NCBI RefSeq assembly: GCF_902506575.1
Contig: NZ_LR732544.1
Coordinates: 1,606,150 to 1,670,149 of the forward strand
Direction: 5' to 3'
DNA from: Streptomyces mexicanus
Lineage (GTDB): Bacteria > Actinomycetota > Actinomycetes > Streptomycetales > Streptomycetaceae
DNA: 64,000 bases
The notes under the pieces are model-generated. The model made no database searches. It saw only the letters and a list, made by a program, of their open reading frames with translations, and was not told where the DNA came from. A program made the translations under genes and the position numbers. Each line of letters begins with the position of its first letter. The first letter of the stretch is position 1. Positions 48,396 to 55,651 of the stretch are shown in pieces.

Positions 48396-49040
48396 TCAGG
48401 GGCCGGTGGGCCTTGCCCGTTCGTCCCCGGGCGCGGTGCGCGGTGGCGAGGCCAGCGTCGCACTCACCAGGCTGCGTACGGACTCCTTGTCGAGGCTGAC
48501 GCCGTAGAACAGGCTGCGGAACAACATCAGTCCGGCCCACATGTCCAACACGGTGGAGACGTCCGCGTCCTGTGGGAGGGCACCGCGCTCGACCGCGCGG
48601 TCGAGCACCTCGACCGACTGCTTCTTGCGCTGCTCGATGAGTTCCTCGACCAGGCGCCGGCCGAGTTCGGGGTCGGCCGCCGCGTCCGAGACGAGCGCCG
48701 GCAGGACCAGCCTGACCTTGGGCGAGCCGTAGATCTCCGCGAGGGTCTCGGCCACAGCGACGATTTCCTCCTTGCTGTCGCCGATGTCGGCGACGGGCAC
48801 CTCCGGCAGTTGGACGCGCACGGCATCGAGTACCAGAGCCGCCTTGTTGGCCCACGACCGGTAGATGGTCGCCTTGCCGACAGCGGCCTCCTGCGCGATG
48901 CCTCCGATCGACAGCCGGGAGTAGCCCAGGGTTCCGAGCATCCGCAGCGTCGTCGAGAGGATGCGCTCACGTGCCTCCAGGTCCCGCCTACGCTGACCCT
49001 GCTCGTCCGACACCGGCGAGAGGGTTCTCTTCTGTCCCAT
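48396..49040 (-). CDS. TetR-family transcriptional regulator
   Basis: A 214-residue repressor. Residues 25-70 form the helix-turn-helix (LSIGGIAQEAAVGKATIYRSWANKAAL), followed by a helical ligand domain with GSPKVRLVLPALVSDAAADPELGRRL. I used ATG 49038-49040; an earlier start at 49082 is possible. The C-terminal end after SLVSATL is Pro/Arg-rich and may come from the junction with the LysR fragment. The target is unknown; the biosynthetic operon ends 206 bases upstream. Confidence 0.88.
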   Translation of the reverse strand: MGQKRTLSPVSDEQGQRRRDLEARERILSTTLRMLGTLGYSRLSIGGIAQEAAVGKATIYRSWANKAALVLDAVRVQLPEVPVADIGDSKEEIVAVAETLAEIYGSPKVRLVLPALVSDAAADPELGRRLVEELIEQRKKQSVEVLDRAVERGALPQDADVSTVLDMWAGLMLFRSLFYGVSLDKESVRSLVSATLASPPRTAPGDERARPTGP

Positions 49041-49246
49041 GGGGTGATGAGTACTCCGATCGTGCATCGTGGCGGCACGCACCGCTCCGACAGAGTTTCA
49101 GAACGAGTCGTCTCGTTCCAGCATGATGAAAGACACCGCGCCATTACGCAAGCCCGAAGACAAAACTGTCACGAGGCCTCCACGTACTGCTCAGGTCTGC
49201 GTGAAGGCCTCGAAGGGTGCCCGTGCAACGGGCGGTCCCGCCCCGG

Positions 49247-50203
49247 TCACGACGGCCGGCGAACCGTGGCTTCCCTCTCCGCGAGCCAACCGGAGATCCG
49301 TTCGGCGATCGCCGCGCCGCGGCGGGCCCACCGGACATGGTCCACCCGGTCCCCTCCGTCGGGTCGGTAGTGCCAGCGGGTCACGTCGGCCGCCGGGAGG
49401 CTCGCGCACAGCCGGTCGACCGCGCCCTGGGGCGCGAGGTGGTCGCCGGCCACCGAAACCGCCAGCACCGGCAGGGTGACCTCACCGAGGCGAGCCTCGT
49501 AGTCGAAGCCGGCTCCGGCGGGCGCGAGGCGGCCGGTACGGCAGATCCGGGCCCAGTCGCGCATCAGCCGGGCCGGCTGACGGCCGCCGAAGCCGAGCCT
49601 GTGGCCCGGCCAGAATCCCCACAGGGCGGAGATGAGTGCGACGAGTTGAGTGGACGCCAGCACCCGGTACCGGGCCGCGCCGCGGAAGCCGCGAAAGTCC
49701 ACCGGGCCGGCCGCGACGAGGAGCAGGCCGTCCACCGACTCGGGCTCGCGGGCCAGGTGCAGAACGCTGACCTGGCCGCCGATGCTGTGCCCGAGCGGGT
49801 ACAGCGGCACGCCGGGGCCGAAGCGCCGGCGTACGGCGTCGAGGACCGCCGGCCAGTCGCGGCAGGCCAGTTCGTGGTAGCCGTAGCGCGTGCCGCGTCC
49901 GGGCGGGGGGCCGCTCGCGCCCTGGCCCCGCAGGTCGACTGCGACCGCGGCGATACCCAGGGCCACCAGACGTGCGCGGAACGGGTCGTAGTAGGAGGCG
50001 TCCACGCCGAGCGCCGGCCAGATCACGATCACCGCACGCGGCGGACCGGCGGGGATGCCGACGCGTGCCGCGAGCGTGGGCGCGGACTGCGCGCCCGCCG
50101 GCGAGGGGGGCCCGGCGGTCTGGCGGCCCGGCCCGCCCGCGGCCCCCGTCAGCGGGATCCGCCAGATCTCCGGCAGTGCTTCGCCCTCCCCCGGCCCGGG
50201 CAT
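49247..50203 (-). CDS. Alpha/beta hydrolase at the end of the biosynthetic operon
   Basis: A 318-residue alpha/beta hydrolase. VIVIWPALGVDASYYDPFRARL, VDLRGQGASGPPP, YPLGHSIGGQVSVLH (nucleophile Ser) and SVAGDHLAP (Asp) are visible. A 40-residue Pro/Ala-rich N-terminus precedes the fold. Its ATG overlaps the stop of the diiron gene by one base (TGATG), which ties it to the cluster. It may release or hydrolyse a pathway intermediate. It is the last gene in the operon. Confidence 0.88.
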   Translation of the reverse strand: MPGPGEGEALPEIWRIPLTGAAGGPGRQTAGPPSPAGAQSAPTLAARVGIPAGPPRAVIVIWPALGVDASYYDPFRARLVALGIAAVAVDLRGQGASGPPPGRGTRYGYHELACRDWPAVLDAVRRRFGPGVPLYPLGHSIGGQVSVLHLAREPESVDGLLLVAAGPVDFRGFRGAARYRVLASTQLVALISALWGFWPGHRLGFGGRQPARLMRDWARICRTGRLAPAGAGFDYEARLGEVTLPVLAVSVAGDHLAPQGAVDRLCASLPAADVTRWHYRPDGGDRVDHVRWARRGAAIAERISGWLAEREATVRRPS

Positions 50204-51165
50204 CACAGCGCCCCGTCGAGCAGCATGTACGCCAGCCGTGCCTCCTGCGTCTCGCGGGACCACCGCTGCGCGGCCTCCATCCGCTCCTGGACGCCGGTGT
50301 CGACCAGGCGGCGGCCCGGCCAGATCTCGTAGTCGCCGAGCAGGTGGCCGTGTTCGGCGAGGCCTTCCTGGAACAGGGACTCACGGCGGAAGAGGACCTC
50401 GGCCATGGGAAGTTTCTCCCAGAGGTCGCGGCCCTGCTGGATGAGGGACAGGAGGTGGGGCCGCTGGTCGGGACGGCGGGTGAGGTGGTCGCGGATGACG
50501 GCGCTGCCCACGGCGAGATGGCGGATCTCGTCCATGTTGGCGCCCCGTTCGACGAGGGCCGCGGACGGGTCCAGCACCTTCCACTTGCGCTCGCTCAGTT
50601 CGGCCGCGGGCGCGAGCACGCCCTCCACCAGGACGGTCAGCACCAGCACACCGCCGTAGAAGTCTCCCTGGTCGCGCAGGACGTGCAGGCCGAACTCCTC
50701 CAGCGGGTCCAGGACGGCCGCCCCCGAGGAGGCCGCGGTCCGGGCGATCGCCCCCGGCACCTCGTCGGCCGGGACTCCCGCCTTGATCAGGTGTTCCCTG
50801 AAGACGCGCGCGTGCCGGGCCTCGTCGATCAGTTGCGTGGAGAAGAACTCCAGGCAGTCGTTGTCCGGCGCGTGGAAGACGAGGAAGGACAGCGCGCGGG
50901 CCGCCTTCTCCTCGGCGAGAGTGCGGAAGGTGAACTCGTCGACGAGGGCGTCGTGCAGCGGGCCGGGGCGAGTGACCGCCTCGGTGGGAGCGTCCGCGCG
51001 CACCGTGCCGTCCGCCAGCCTGCGCAGCATGGAACCGGCCACGTGCTCGATCCAGTACGGCAGATTGCAGGTGGCGGGGGTGAGCTCCAGACTGCGGGCA
51101 CCCTCCAGGACGCCCGGAGCGGCATCCCAGTCGGCCTCGACGGGCACCGCGGGGAGCTGGGTCAT
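50203..51165 (-). CDS. Ferritin-like diiron oxygenase, VlmB-like
   Basis: A 320-residue helical protein with a ferritin-like diiron site. Likely ligands are Glu86 (AEEKAAR), Glu115 and His118 (IDEARHARVF), Glu181 (LVEGVL), and Glu213 and His216 (MDEIRHLA). The layout resembles VlmB of the valanimycin pathway, which I recall as the enzyme that oxidises a hydrazine to an azoxy group; other diiron N-oxygenases are possible. It follows the VlmA-like gene by 49 bases and is coupled to the hydrolase gene downstream. Confidence 0.82.
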   Translation of the reverse strand: MTQLPAVPVEADWDAAPGVLEGARSLELTPATCNLPYWIEHVAGSMLRRLADGTVRADAPTEAVTRPGPLHDALVDEFTFRTLAEEKAARALSFLVFHAPDNDCLEFFSTQLIDEARHARVFREHLIKAGVPADEVPGAIARTAASSGAAVLDPLEEFGLHVLRDQGDFYGGVLVLTVLVEGVLAPAAELSERKWKVLDPSAALVERGANMDEIRHLAVGSAVIRDHLTRRPDQRPHLLSLIQQGRDLWEKLPMAEVLFRRESLFQEGLAEHGHLLGDYEIWPGRRLVDTGVQERMEAAQRWSRETQEARLAYMLLDGAL

Positions 51166-51214
51166 GGTGTGGTCCTCATTTCGTGCGGGGAGTTGCTCTC
51201 GGTGGTCGTGGGCT

Positions 51215-52207
51215 TCATACGGCGCTGATCGCCCGGAGCAGATGCCAGACCGCCCCGATCCGGACCCGGTCCTGGAATGCCACGTACTCGGGCTCGATCA
51301 CCTGCGGAGCCCACTTGAGCTTGAAGGCCTCCTGGGTGCGGGCGGGATACAGCGCCGCACCGCGTCGGGCCACCTGCCGCAGCGCCCGCGTCAGCAGCGG
51401 TGACGCGGTGGGCGGTTCGAGGTCCTGGTGGAGTCCGGCGAACGGGGTCAGGCCCAGGTGCAGCCAGCGCGCGCCCTCGTCGGCGAACGCGGTCAGCGCC
51501 GTCAGGTTGATCAGTTCGATGGTGCCGACCGGGGCCCGCGGTGAGCGGCGGGTGAGGTCGTACAGCCATCCCGGGCGGCTGCCCCAGACGGGCGAGTAGG
51601 TGATGTAGGCGACGGTGATCCCGTGCCGGCGGGCGAGGAAGGTGCGGCGCAAGGCCCCTCCCGGGCCGCTGCGTTCGCCGACCAGGAACGACAGCTCCTT
51701 GACGTGCCGGCCCTTGGCCCGCAGCCAGGCGCGGTCGATGTCGTCCAGGGACCGCTGGTCGGCGAGGTCGTCGGGGCCCGCTTCCACGACCGTCACTCCC
51801 TCACGGCGCGCGCGGGAGACGTTCTGGCGGATCTTGGCCAGGGGTTTGCCGCGGAGCGTGAAACGGCCCAGGTCGATGGCGTAGGAACTGCCGATCTGGT
51901 TCACCGCGAAGCCACGCTCAAGGTACAGCGGCAGGTCGGCCCGGCGGAGTTGGATGGCCGTCAGCACGGTGCCCCGGCCCAGATGCCGCAGATAGTCGTC
52001 CAGGAGGTCGCCGCGCGCGGACGGCGGGGCGAAGGGGGCGGCGAACTGGATGTGGTGGCGCCGGCCGGGCAGGTGGGCAACGATTCCGGGCACCGTGTCG
52101 CTGCGGTAGTGCCGGGTGCCCGTGTTGACCGCGAGGAAGGCGCTGGGGTGGTCGGCGTACTCTCTGAGGGCGTCGAGCGCGCCCGGCGCCTCGGCCGGGG
52201 CGCTCAT
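51215..52207 (-). CDS. DUF2156 aminoacyltransferase-like protein, VlmA-like
   Basis: A 330-residue GNAT-fold protein of the DUF2156/lysyl-phosphatidylglycerol synthase C-terminal family. LGRFTLRGKPLAKIRQNVSRARREG and the C-terminal YPARTQEAFKLKWAPQ match that group. No membrane flippase part is present. VlmA of valanimycin biosynthesis is of this family and transfers serine from Ser-tRNA to a hydroxylamine; this could do the same. Its ATG overlaps the stop of the membrane protein gene by four bases. Confidence 0.8.
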   Translation of the reverse strand: MSAPAEAPGALDALREYADHPSAFLAVNTGTRHYRSDTVPGIVAHLPGRRHHIQFAAPFAPPSARGDLLDDYLRHLGRGTVLTAIQLRRADLPLYLERGFAVNQIGSSYAIDLGRFTLRGKPLAKIRQNVSRARREGVTVVEAGPDDLADQRSLDDIDRAWLRAKGRHVKELSFLVGERSGPGGALRRTFLARRHGITVAYITYSPVWGSRPGWLYDLTRRSPRAPVGTIELINLTALTAFADEGARWLHLGLTPFAGLHQDLEPPTASPLLTRALRQVARRGAALYPARTQEAFKLKWAPQVIEPEYVAFQDRVRIGAVWHLLRAISAV

Positions 52208-52695
52208 GTCGCCGACCGGGCGGGCCGGGCCTCGCGTGGACGCTGTGCGCCGGCACCGGACTGGAGGTCGTTCTCCAGCCGTACGAAGGCGGGGTGCGGC
52301 TTCGGTTCGAAGGCCACGGCGAAGGGCTTGAGGAAGTTCCCGAGCAGCCCGCGGTCGCCGCACAGGTGGATGGGGACGGCGAGCAGGGCCCATTCGGGGC
52401 GCACCAGCCAGGCCCACAGGGCGACGACCGCTCCCGCGGTGAGCCAGCTGTGCATGGTGTTGTACAGGACGTAGTACACGCGCGGGATCCCCCCTCCGGC
52501 CGCGCGGCGGTGGGCCAGGGCGCCGGGCAGGTAGCCGATGAGGTCGATGTACGCGAACAGGGCCAGGGCGACCGGCCAGCGCACCTCGTCGAGGTGCCAC
52601 AGGAACAGGCCGGCGCTCAGGGCCAGGCCGACGCAGTACTCGGCGCGCAGCAGCCCGAAGGTGGTGGGCGTCTCGAAGCGGTTCACGGCATCCAT
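52204..52695 (-). CDS. Small integral membrane protein, VlmO-like
   Basis: A 163-residue membrane protein with about four hydrophobic helices. FGLLRAEYCVGLALSAGLFLWHL, ALFAYIDLIGYLPGAL, YYVLYNTMHSWLTAGAVVALWAWL and LLAVPIHLCGDRGLLGN (all in part) contain several His, Asp and Arg residues within or next to the helices, which hints at an enzyme rather than a simple carrier. By context I compare it to VlmO, recalled as the membrane protein of N-N bond formation. The start overlaps the SRPBCC gene stop (TGATG). Confidence 0.7.
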   Translation of the reverse strand: MDAVNRFETPTTFGLLRAEYCVGLALSAGLFLWHLDEVRWPVALALFAYIDLIGYLPGALAHRRAAGGGIPRVYYVLYNTMHSWLTAGAVVALWAWLVRPEWALLAVPIHLCGDRGLLGNFLKPFAVAFEPKPHPAFVRLENDLQSGAGAQRPREARPARSAT

Positions 52696-53234
52696 CACGC
52701 CGCCCTTCCGCTGACGCCCTCGGCCGACGGCCCGCCGCCCGCCGCCCGAAGGTCCCCCGCTCCCCGGAGTTCCTCAGCGCCTGCCGTGTCCTGTGGCCCC
52801 TGTTCTGCCAGCAGCGTCCGCAGAATGTGCTCGATCGTCTCCCGCAGCACCCGCTCCGCCACCGGGTCCACGATCCCCGCCAGACTCGGCAGGCCGAAGT
52901 CGAACGTCGCGGTGAAGCGGACCTGCGCGGTGCCGTGCGGCCCGGCCGCGATGTCCCACCGGCCGTCGAAGGACTCGAAGTCCCCCTCGGTCTGGCGGAA
53001 GGCGATGGACAGGTCCCGGTCGTCGAAGACGTCCTCCTCGCTCCAGGCGAGGACGCCGTTGCGGAAGTCGACCTCCCAGTCGCTCAGGACGGGCGAGCCG
53101 GACGTGGCCGGGTGGACGGTGACGGAGCGGACCGTGTCGACGAGGTCCGGGTAGCGGGCGAAGTCGCGGACCCGCTCGTAGGCTTCGTGAGGGGACAGGC
53201 GGGTGTCGCCGTAGAGCAGTTCCACCGAACGCAT
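52695..53234 (-). CDS. SRPBCC (polyketide cyclase/dehydrase-like) protein
   Basis: A 179-residue START-fold protein. VELLYGDTRLSPHEAYERV opens the helix-grip, WEVDFRNGVLAWSEEDVFDD and FDGRWDIAAGPHGTAQVRFTATFDFGLP form the sheet, and a long C-terminal helix ends at about residue 145. The rest is a disordered tail. Such folds in clusters cyclise or dehydrate bound intermediates or just bind them. The ATG is 30 bases after the aminotransferase stop, with GAAAGGA upstream. Confidence 0.82.
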   Translation of the reverse strand: MRSVELLYGDTRLSPHEAYERVRDFARYPDLVDTVRSVTVHPATSGSPVLSDWEVDFRNGVLAWSEEDVFDDRDLSIAFRQTEGDFESFDGRWDIAAGPHGTAQVRFTATFDFGLPSLAGIVDPVAERVLRETIEHILRTLLAEQGPQDTAGAEELRGAGDLRAAGGGPSAEGVSGRAA

Positions 53235-53264
53235 GGAGTGGGTCCTTTCGATGCGGGTGCCGGA

Positions 53265-54515
53265 CTAGGCGGCGGGAAAGCGCCGGGCCAGCGCGCGGAA
53301 GGCGCCGTCGAGCGCCTCGCCCAGGTGGTCCAGTTCGGGCTCGTCGAGCACGGCCGGCGGTGTGAGGCGTACGACGGTGTGCGCGTTGAGGGAGTGATTG
53401 GCGATCACCTCACGGGAGAGGAGTTCCAGCAGGAACTCCCCCGCCAGGCCCGTCTCGTGGAACTCGACGCCGATGAGCAGGCCGAGGCCGCGGACGTCGC
53501 GCACCAGGTGCGGGCAGTGGCGGGTCACGGCGGACCGAAGCAGGCTCAGGATGCGCCCGCCGAGGAGGGAAGCGCGCTCGACGAGCCCCTCGTCCTCGAT
53601 GACTTCGATCGCGGCCTCGGCGGCGGCCATGGCCAGGGGCGCGCCGGAGAAGGTGGAGGTGTGCAGGAACGGGTCACGGTCGAAGGCGGCGAAGGCCTCG
53701 GCGGTGGCGACGGCCGCGGCGACGGGGACCACCCCGCCGCTGAGGGCCTTGCCGACGAGCAGCACGTCGGGGGTGACGCCCTCGCGGTCGGCTCCCCACC
53801 ATGCGCCGAGGCGGCCGAGGCCCGTCATCACCTCGTCCAGGACGAAGAAGGCTCCGGAGGCGGCACAGGCCGCCGCCACCTCCTTGAGGTAACCCTCGGG
53901 AGGCACCAGGACGCCCGCCTCGCTCTGCACGGGCTCCACGATCACGACGGTGTCGGAGGCGTCGGCGCCCAGCGCGTCGCGCAGCGCGTCCGCGTCGCCG
54001 TAGGGCACGTGCGTGGTGTGCGGCAGCAGGGGGGTGAACGGGTCGCGGTAGAGCCGCTTGCCGGTGGCGGACAAGGCGCCGAGGGTCTTGCCGTGGAAGC
54101 CGCCCGAGGTCGCCAGGATGCGCCGGTGGCCCCGGGTGCGAGCCAGCTTCAGGGCTGTCTCCACGGCCTCGGCACCGGAGTTGGTGAAGTGCACCCGCTC
54201 GAGTCCCGCCGGGGCCACCCGGGCCAGGGCGGCCGCCGCGTGCGCGGCCCGCGGCTCCAGCAACAGCCGGGTCGCCAACGGGTGGGTGCGCAGTTGCCGT
54301 TCCACGGCGGCGACGATCCGCGGGTGGCAGGCGCCGGCGAGGAAGACGCCGTAACCGCCGCAGTTGAGGTAGGCGCGCCCGTCCTCGGTGCGCACCCAGG
54401 AACCGGCGGAGGCGACCTCGACCTGTCCGCCGAACATCTCGCCGAGCTTTCCCCGCCCGCGGCTGAGGTGCCGCTTGTACAGCAGGGCGGTCTCGCGGCC
54501 TTCGGTACCCGCCAT
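53265..54515 (-). CDS. Class III PLP aminotransferase (biosynthetic)
   Basis: A 416-residue class III aminotransferase. VHFTNSGAEAVETALKLAR binds phosphate, FFVLDEVMTGLGRLG supplies the Asp, and PDVLLVGKALSGGVVPV the PLP lysine. It resembles the putrescine/acetylornithine-like group that works on terminal amines. With the aldehyde dehydrogenase-like protein it could make an amine from a carbonyl, giving the nitrogen for N-N chemistry. Its ATG overlaps the flavoprotein gene stop by one base. Confidence 0.88.
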   Translation of the reverse strand: MAGTEGRETALLYKRHLSRGRGKLGEMFGGQVEVASAGSWVRTEDGRAYLNCGGYGVFLAGACHPRIVAAVERQLRTHPLATRLLLEPRAAHAAAALARVAPAGLERVHFTNSGAEAVETALKLARTRGHRRILATSGGFHGKTLGALSATGKRLYRDPFTPLLPHTTHVPYGDADALRDALGADASDTVVIVEPVQSEAGVLVPPEGYLKEVAAACAASGAFFVLDEVMTGLGRLGAWWGADREGVTPDVLLVGKALSGGVVPVAAAVATAEAFAAFDRDPFLHTSTFSGAPLAMAAAEAAIEVIEDEGLVERASLLGGRILSLLRSAVTRHCPHLVRDVRGLGLLIGVEFHETGLAGEFLLELLSREVIANHSLNAHTVVRLTPPAVLDEPELDHLGEALDGAFRALARRFPAA

Positions 54516-55651
54516 CACCGCACCCGCAGGGGTGCGCCGTCGTGGTGGTCGACCAGCGCCTGGGCGGTGGCCCCGCGCGAGGGCGGGTGGAAGGCCAGGG
54601 CACGGCTGACGGCCAGCAGGTGGCCGATGTCCGGGGTGGTGGCAAAAGCCAGGCCGCCCAGCAGTTCGGCGGCCCGGTCGGCCGCGCAGACGAGGAGTTC
54701 CTGCACGGCGTAGCGGGCGGTGAGGACGGTGGCGAGCTCGTCGTTGCCGACCGTGTGTTCGTCGACGATCCGGGCGACGTTCTCCGCCAGGCCGATCGCC
54801 GCCTCCACCCCGGTCAGCAGCGCCGCCCGGTCGGTGGCGCTGCCCTTGCCCGTGCGCAGGGCGCTCTCGGCGAGCCGGGCCACGGCTCCGGTGTAGACGC
54901 TGGTGACCAGCAGCTCGAACCACACGAACCCGACGGTCTGCAGGGTGTCGAGGCCGGTGCCCAGCTCGACCTGGGGCCGCAGCATCAGCTCTTCGGGGAT
55001 GCGCACGTCCTCCAGGACGACCTCGTCGCTCTCGGCGCCGGCCAGGAAGGGCGCCTGCCAGAAGGGGCGGCGGGTGATGCCCGGGGAGTCGGCGGGCACC
55101 AGGGCCACGCCGAGTTCGGTGCCGCCGTCCTCGCCGGGCAGGGCGACGCTCGCGGTGATGAGGTTCATCGACGCCGACAGGCTGCAGGGCTTCTTGCTGC
55201 CGCTGACCAGGTAGCCGCCCTCGACGGGCACCGCGAGGACGCCCGAGTCGAGGACGCCCGCCCCGGTGCGGCCCTCGGCGAACGCGGAGCTGACCAGCAG
55301 CCGGTCACGGGCGATGCCCTCGATGACCAGCCACTCCAGGCCGCTCGCGTGGGCGGACTCGACCAGTGCGACCAGGCTCGCCACGGAGAAGTTGTGCATC
55401 GCGGTGGCCACGCCGAGGGAGGGCGACAGGGCACCCAGCGCCCGGGACACCCGTGCGGCCTGCAGCGCGCTCGCCCCCGCTCCGCCGTACGGCGTGGGCA
55501 CGAGCAGGCCCGGTCCGGCGTGCCGGCGGAAGAGTTCCGGGCCGGGGCTGCCGGACGACTCCAGTTCCATCAGGGGAACGTCGGCCAGGGCCTCGGTGAG
55601 CCCCGGCAGGTACTTCTCGCATGCCTCGCGTGCGCTGTCCATGCCGCGCAT
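54515..55651 (-). CDS. Acyl-CoA-dehydrogenase-fold flavoprotein
   Basis: A 378-residue protein of the acyl-CoA dehydrogenase superfamily. PTPYGGAGASALQAARVSRALG, VATAMHNFSVASLVAL, YLVSGSKKPCSLSASMN and ADRAAELLGGLAFATTPDIGHLLA are visible. The usual catalytic base Glu is not obvious, so it may be a DszC/VlmH-like N-hydroxylase rather than a dehydrogenase. Its ATG overlaps the stop of the aldehyde dehydrogenase gene by one base (TGATG), and its own stop overlaps the next start in the same way. Confidence 0.82.
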   Translation of the reverse strand: MRGMDSAREACEKYLPGLTEALADVPLMELESSGSPGPELFRRHAGPGLLVPTPYGGAGASALQAARVSRALGALSPSLGVATAMHNFSVASLVALVESAHASGLEWLVIEGIARDRLLVSSAFAEGRTGAGVLDSGVLAVPVEGGYLVSGSKKPCSLSASMNLITASVALPGEDGGTELGVALVPADSPGITRRPFWQAPFLAGAESDEVVLEDVRIPEELMLRPQVELGTGLDTLQTVGFVWFELLVTSVYTGAVARLAESALRTGKGSATDRAALLTGVEAAIGLAENVARIVDEHTVGNDELATVLTARYAVQELLVCAADRAAELLGGLAFATTPDIGHLLAVSRALAFHPPSRGATAQALVDHHDGAPLRVR

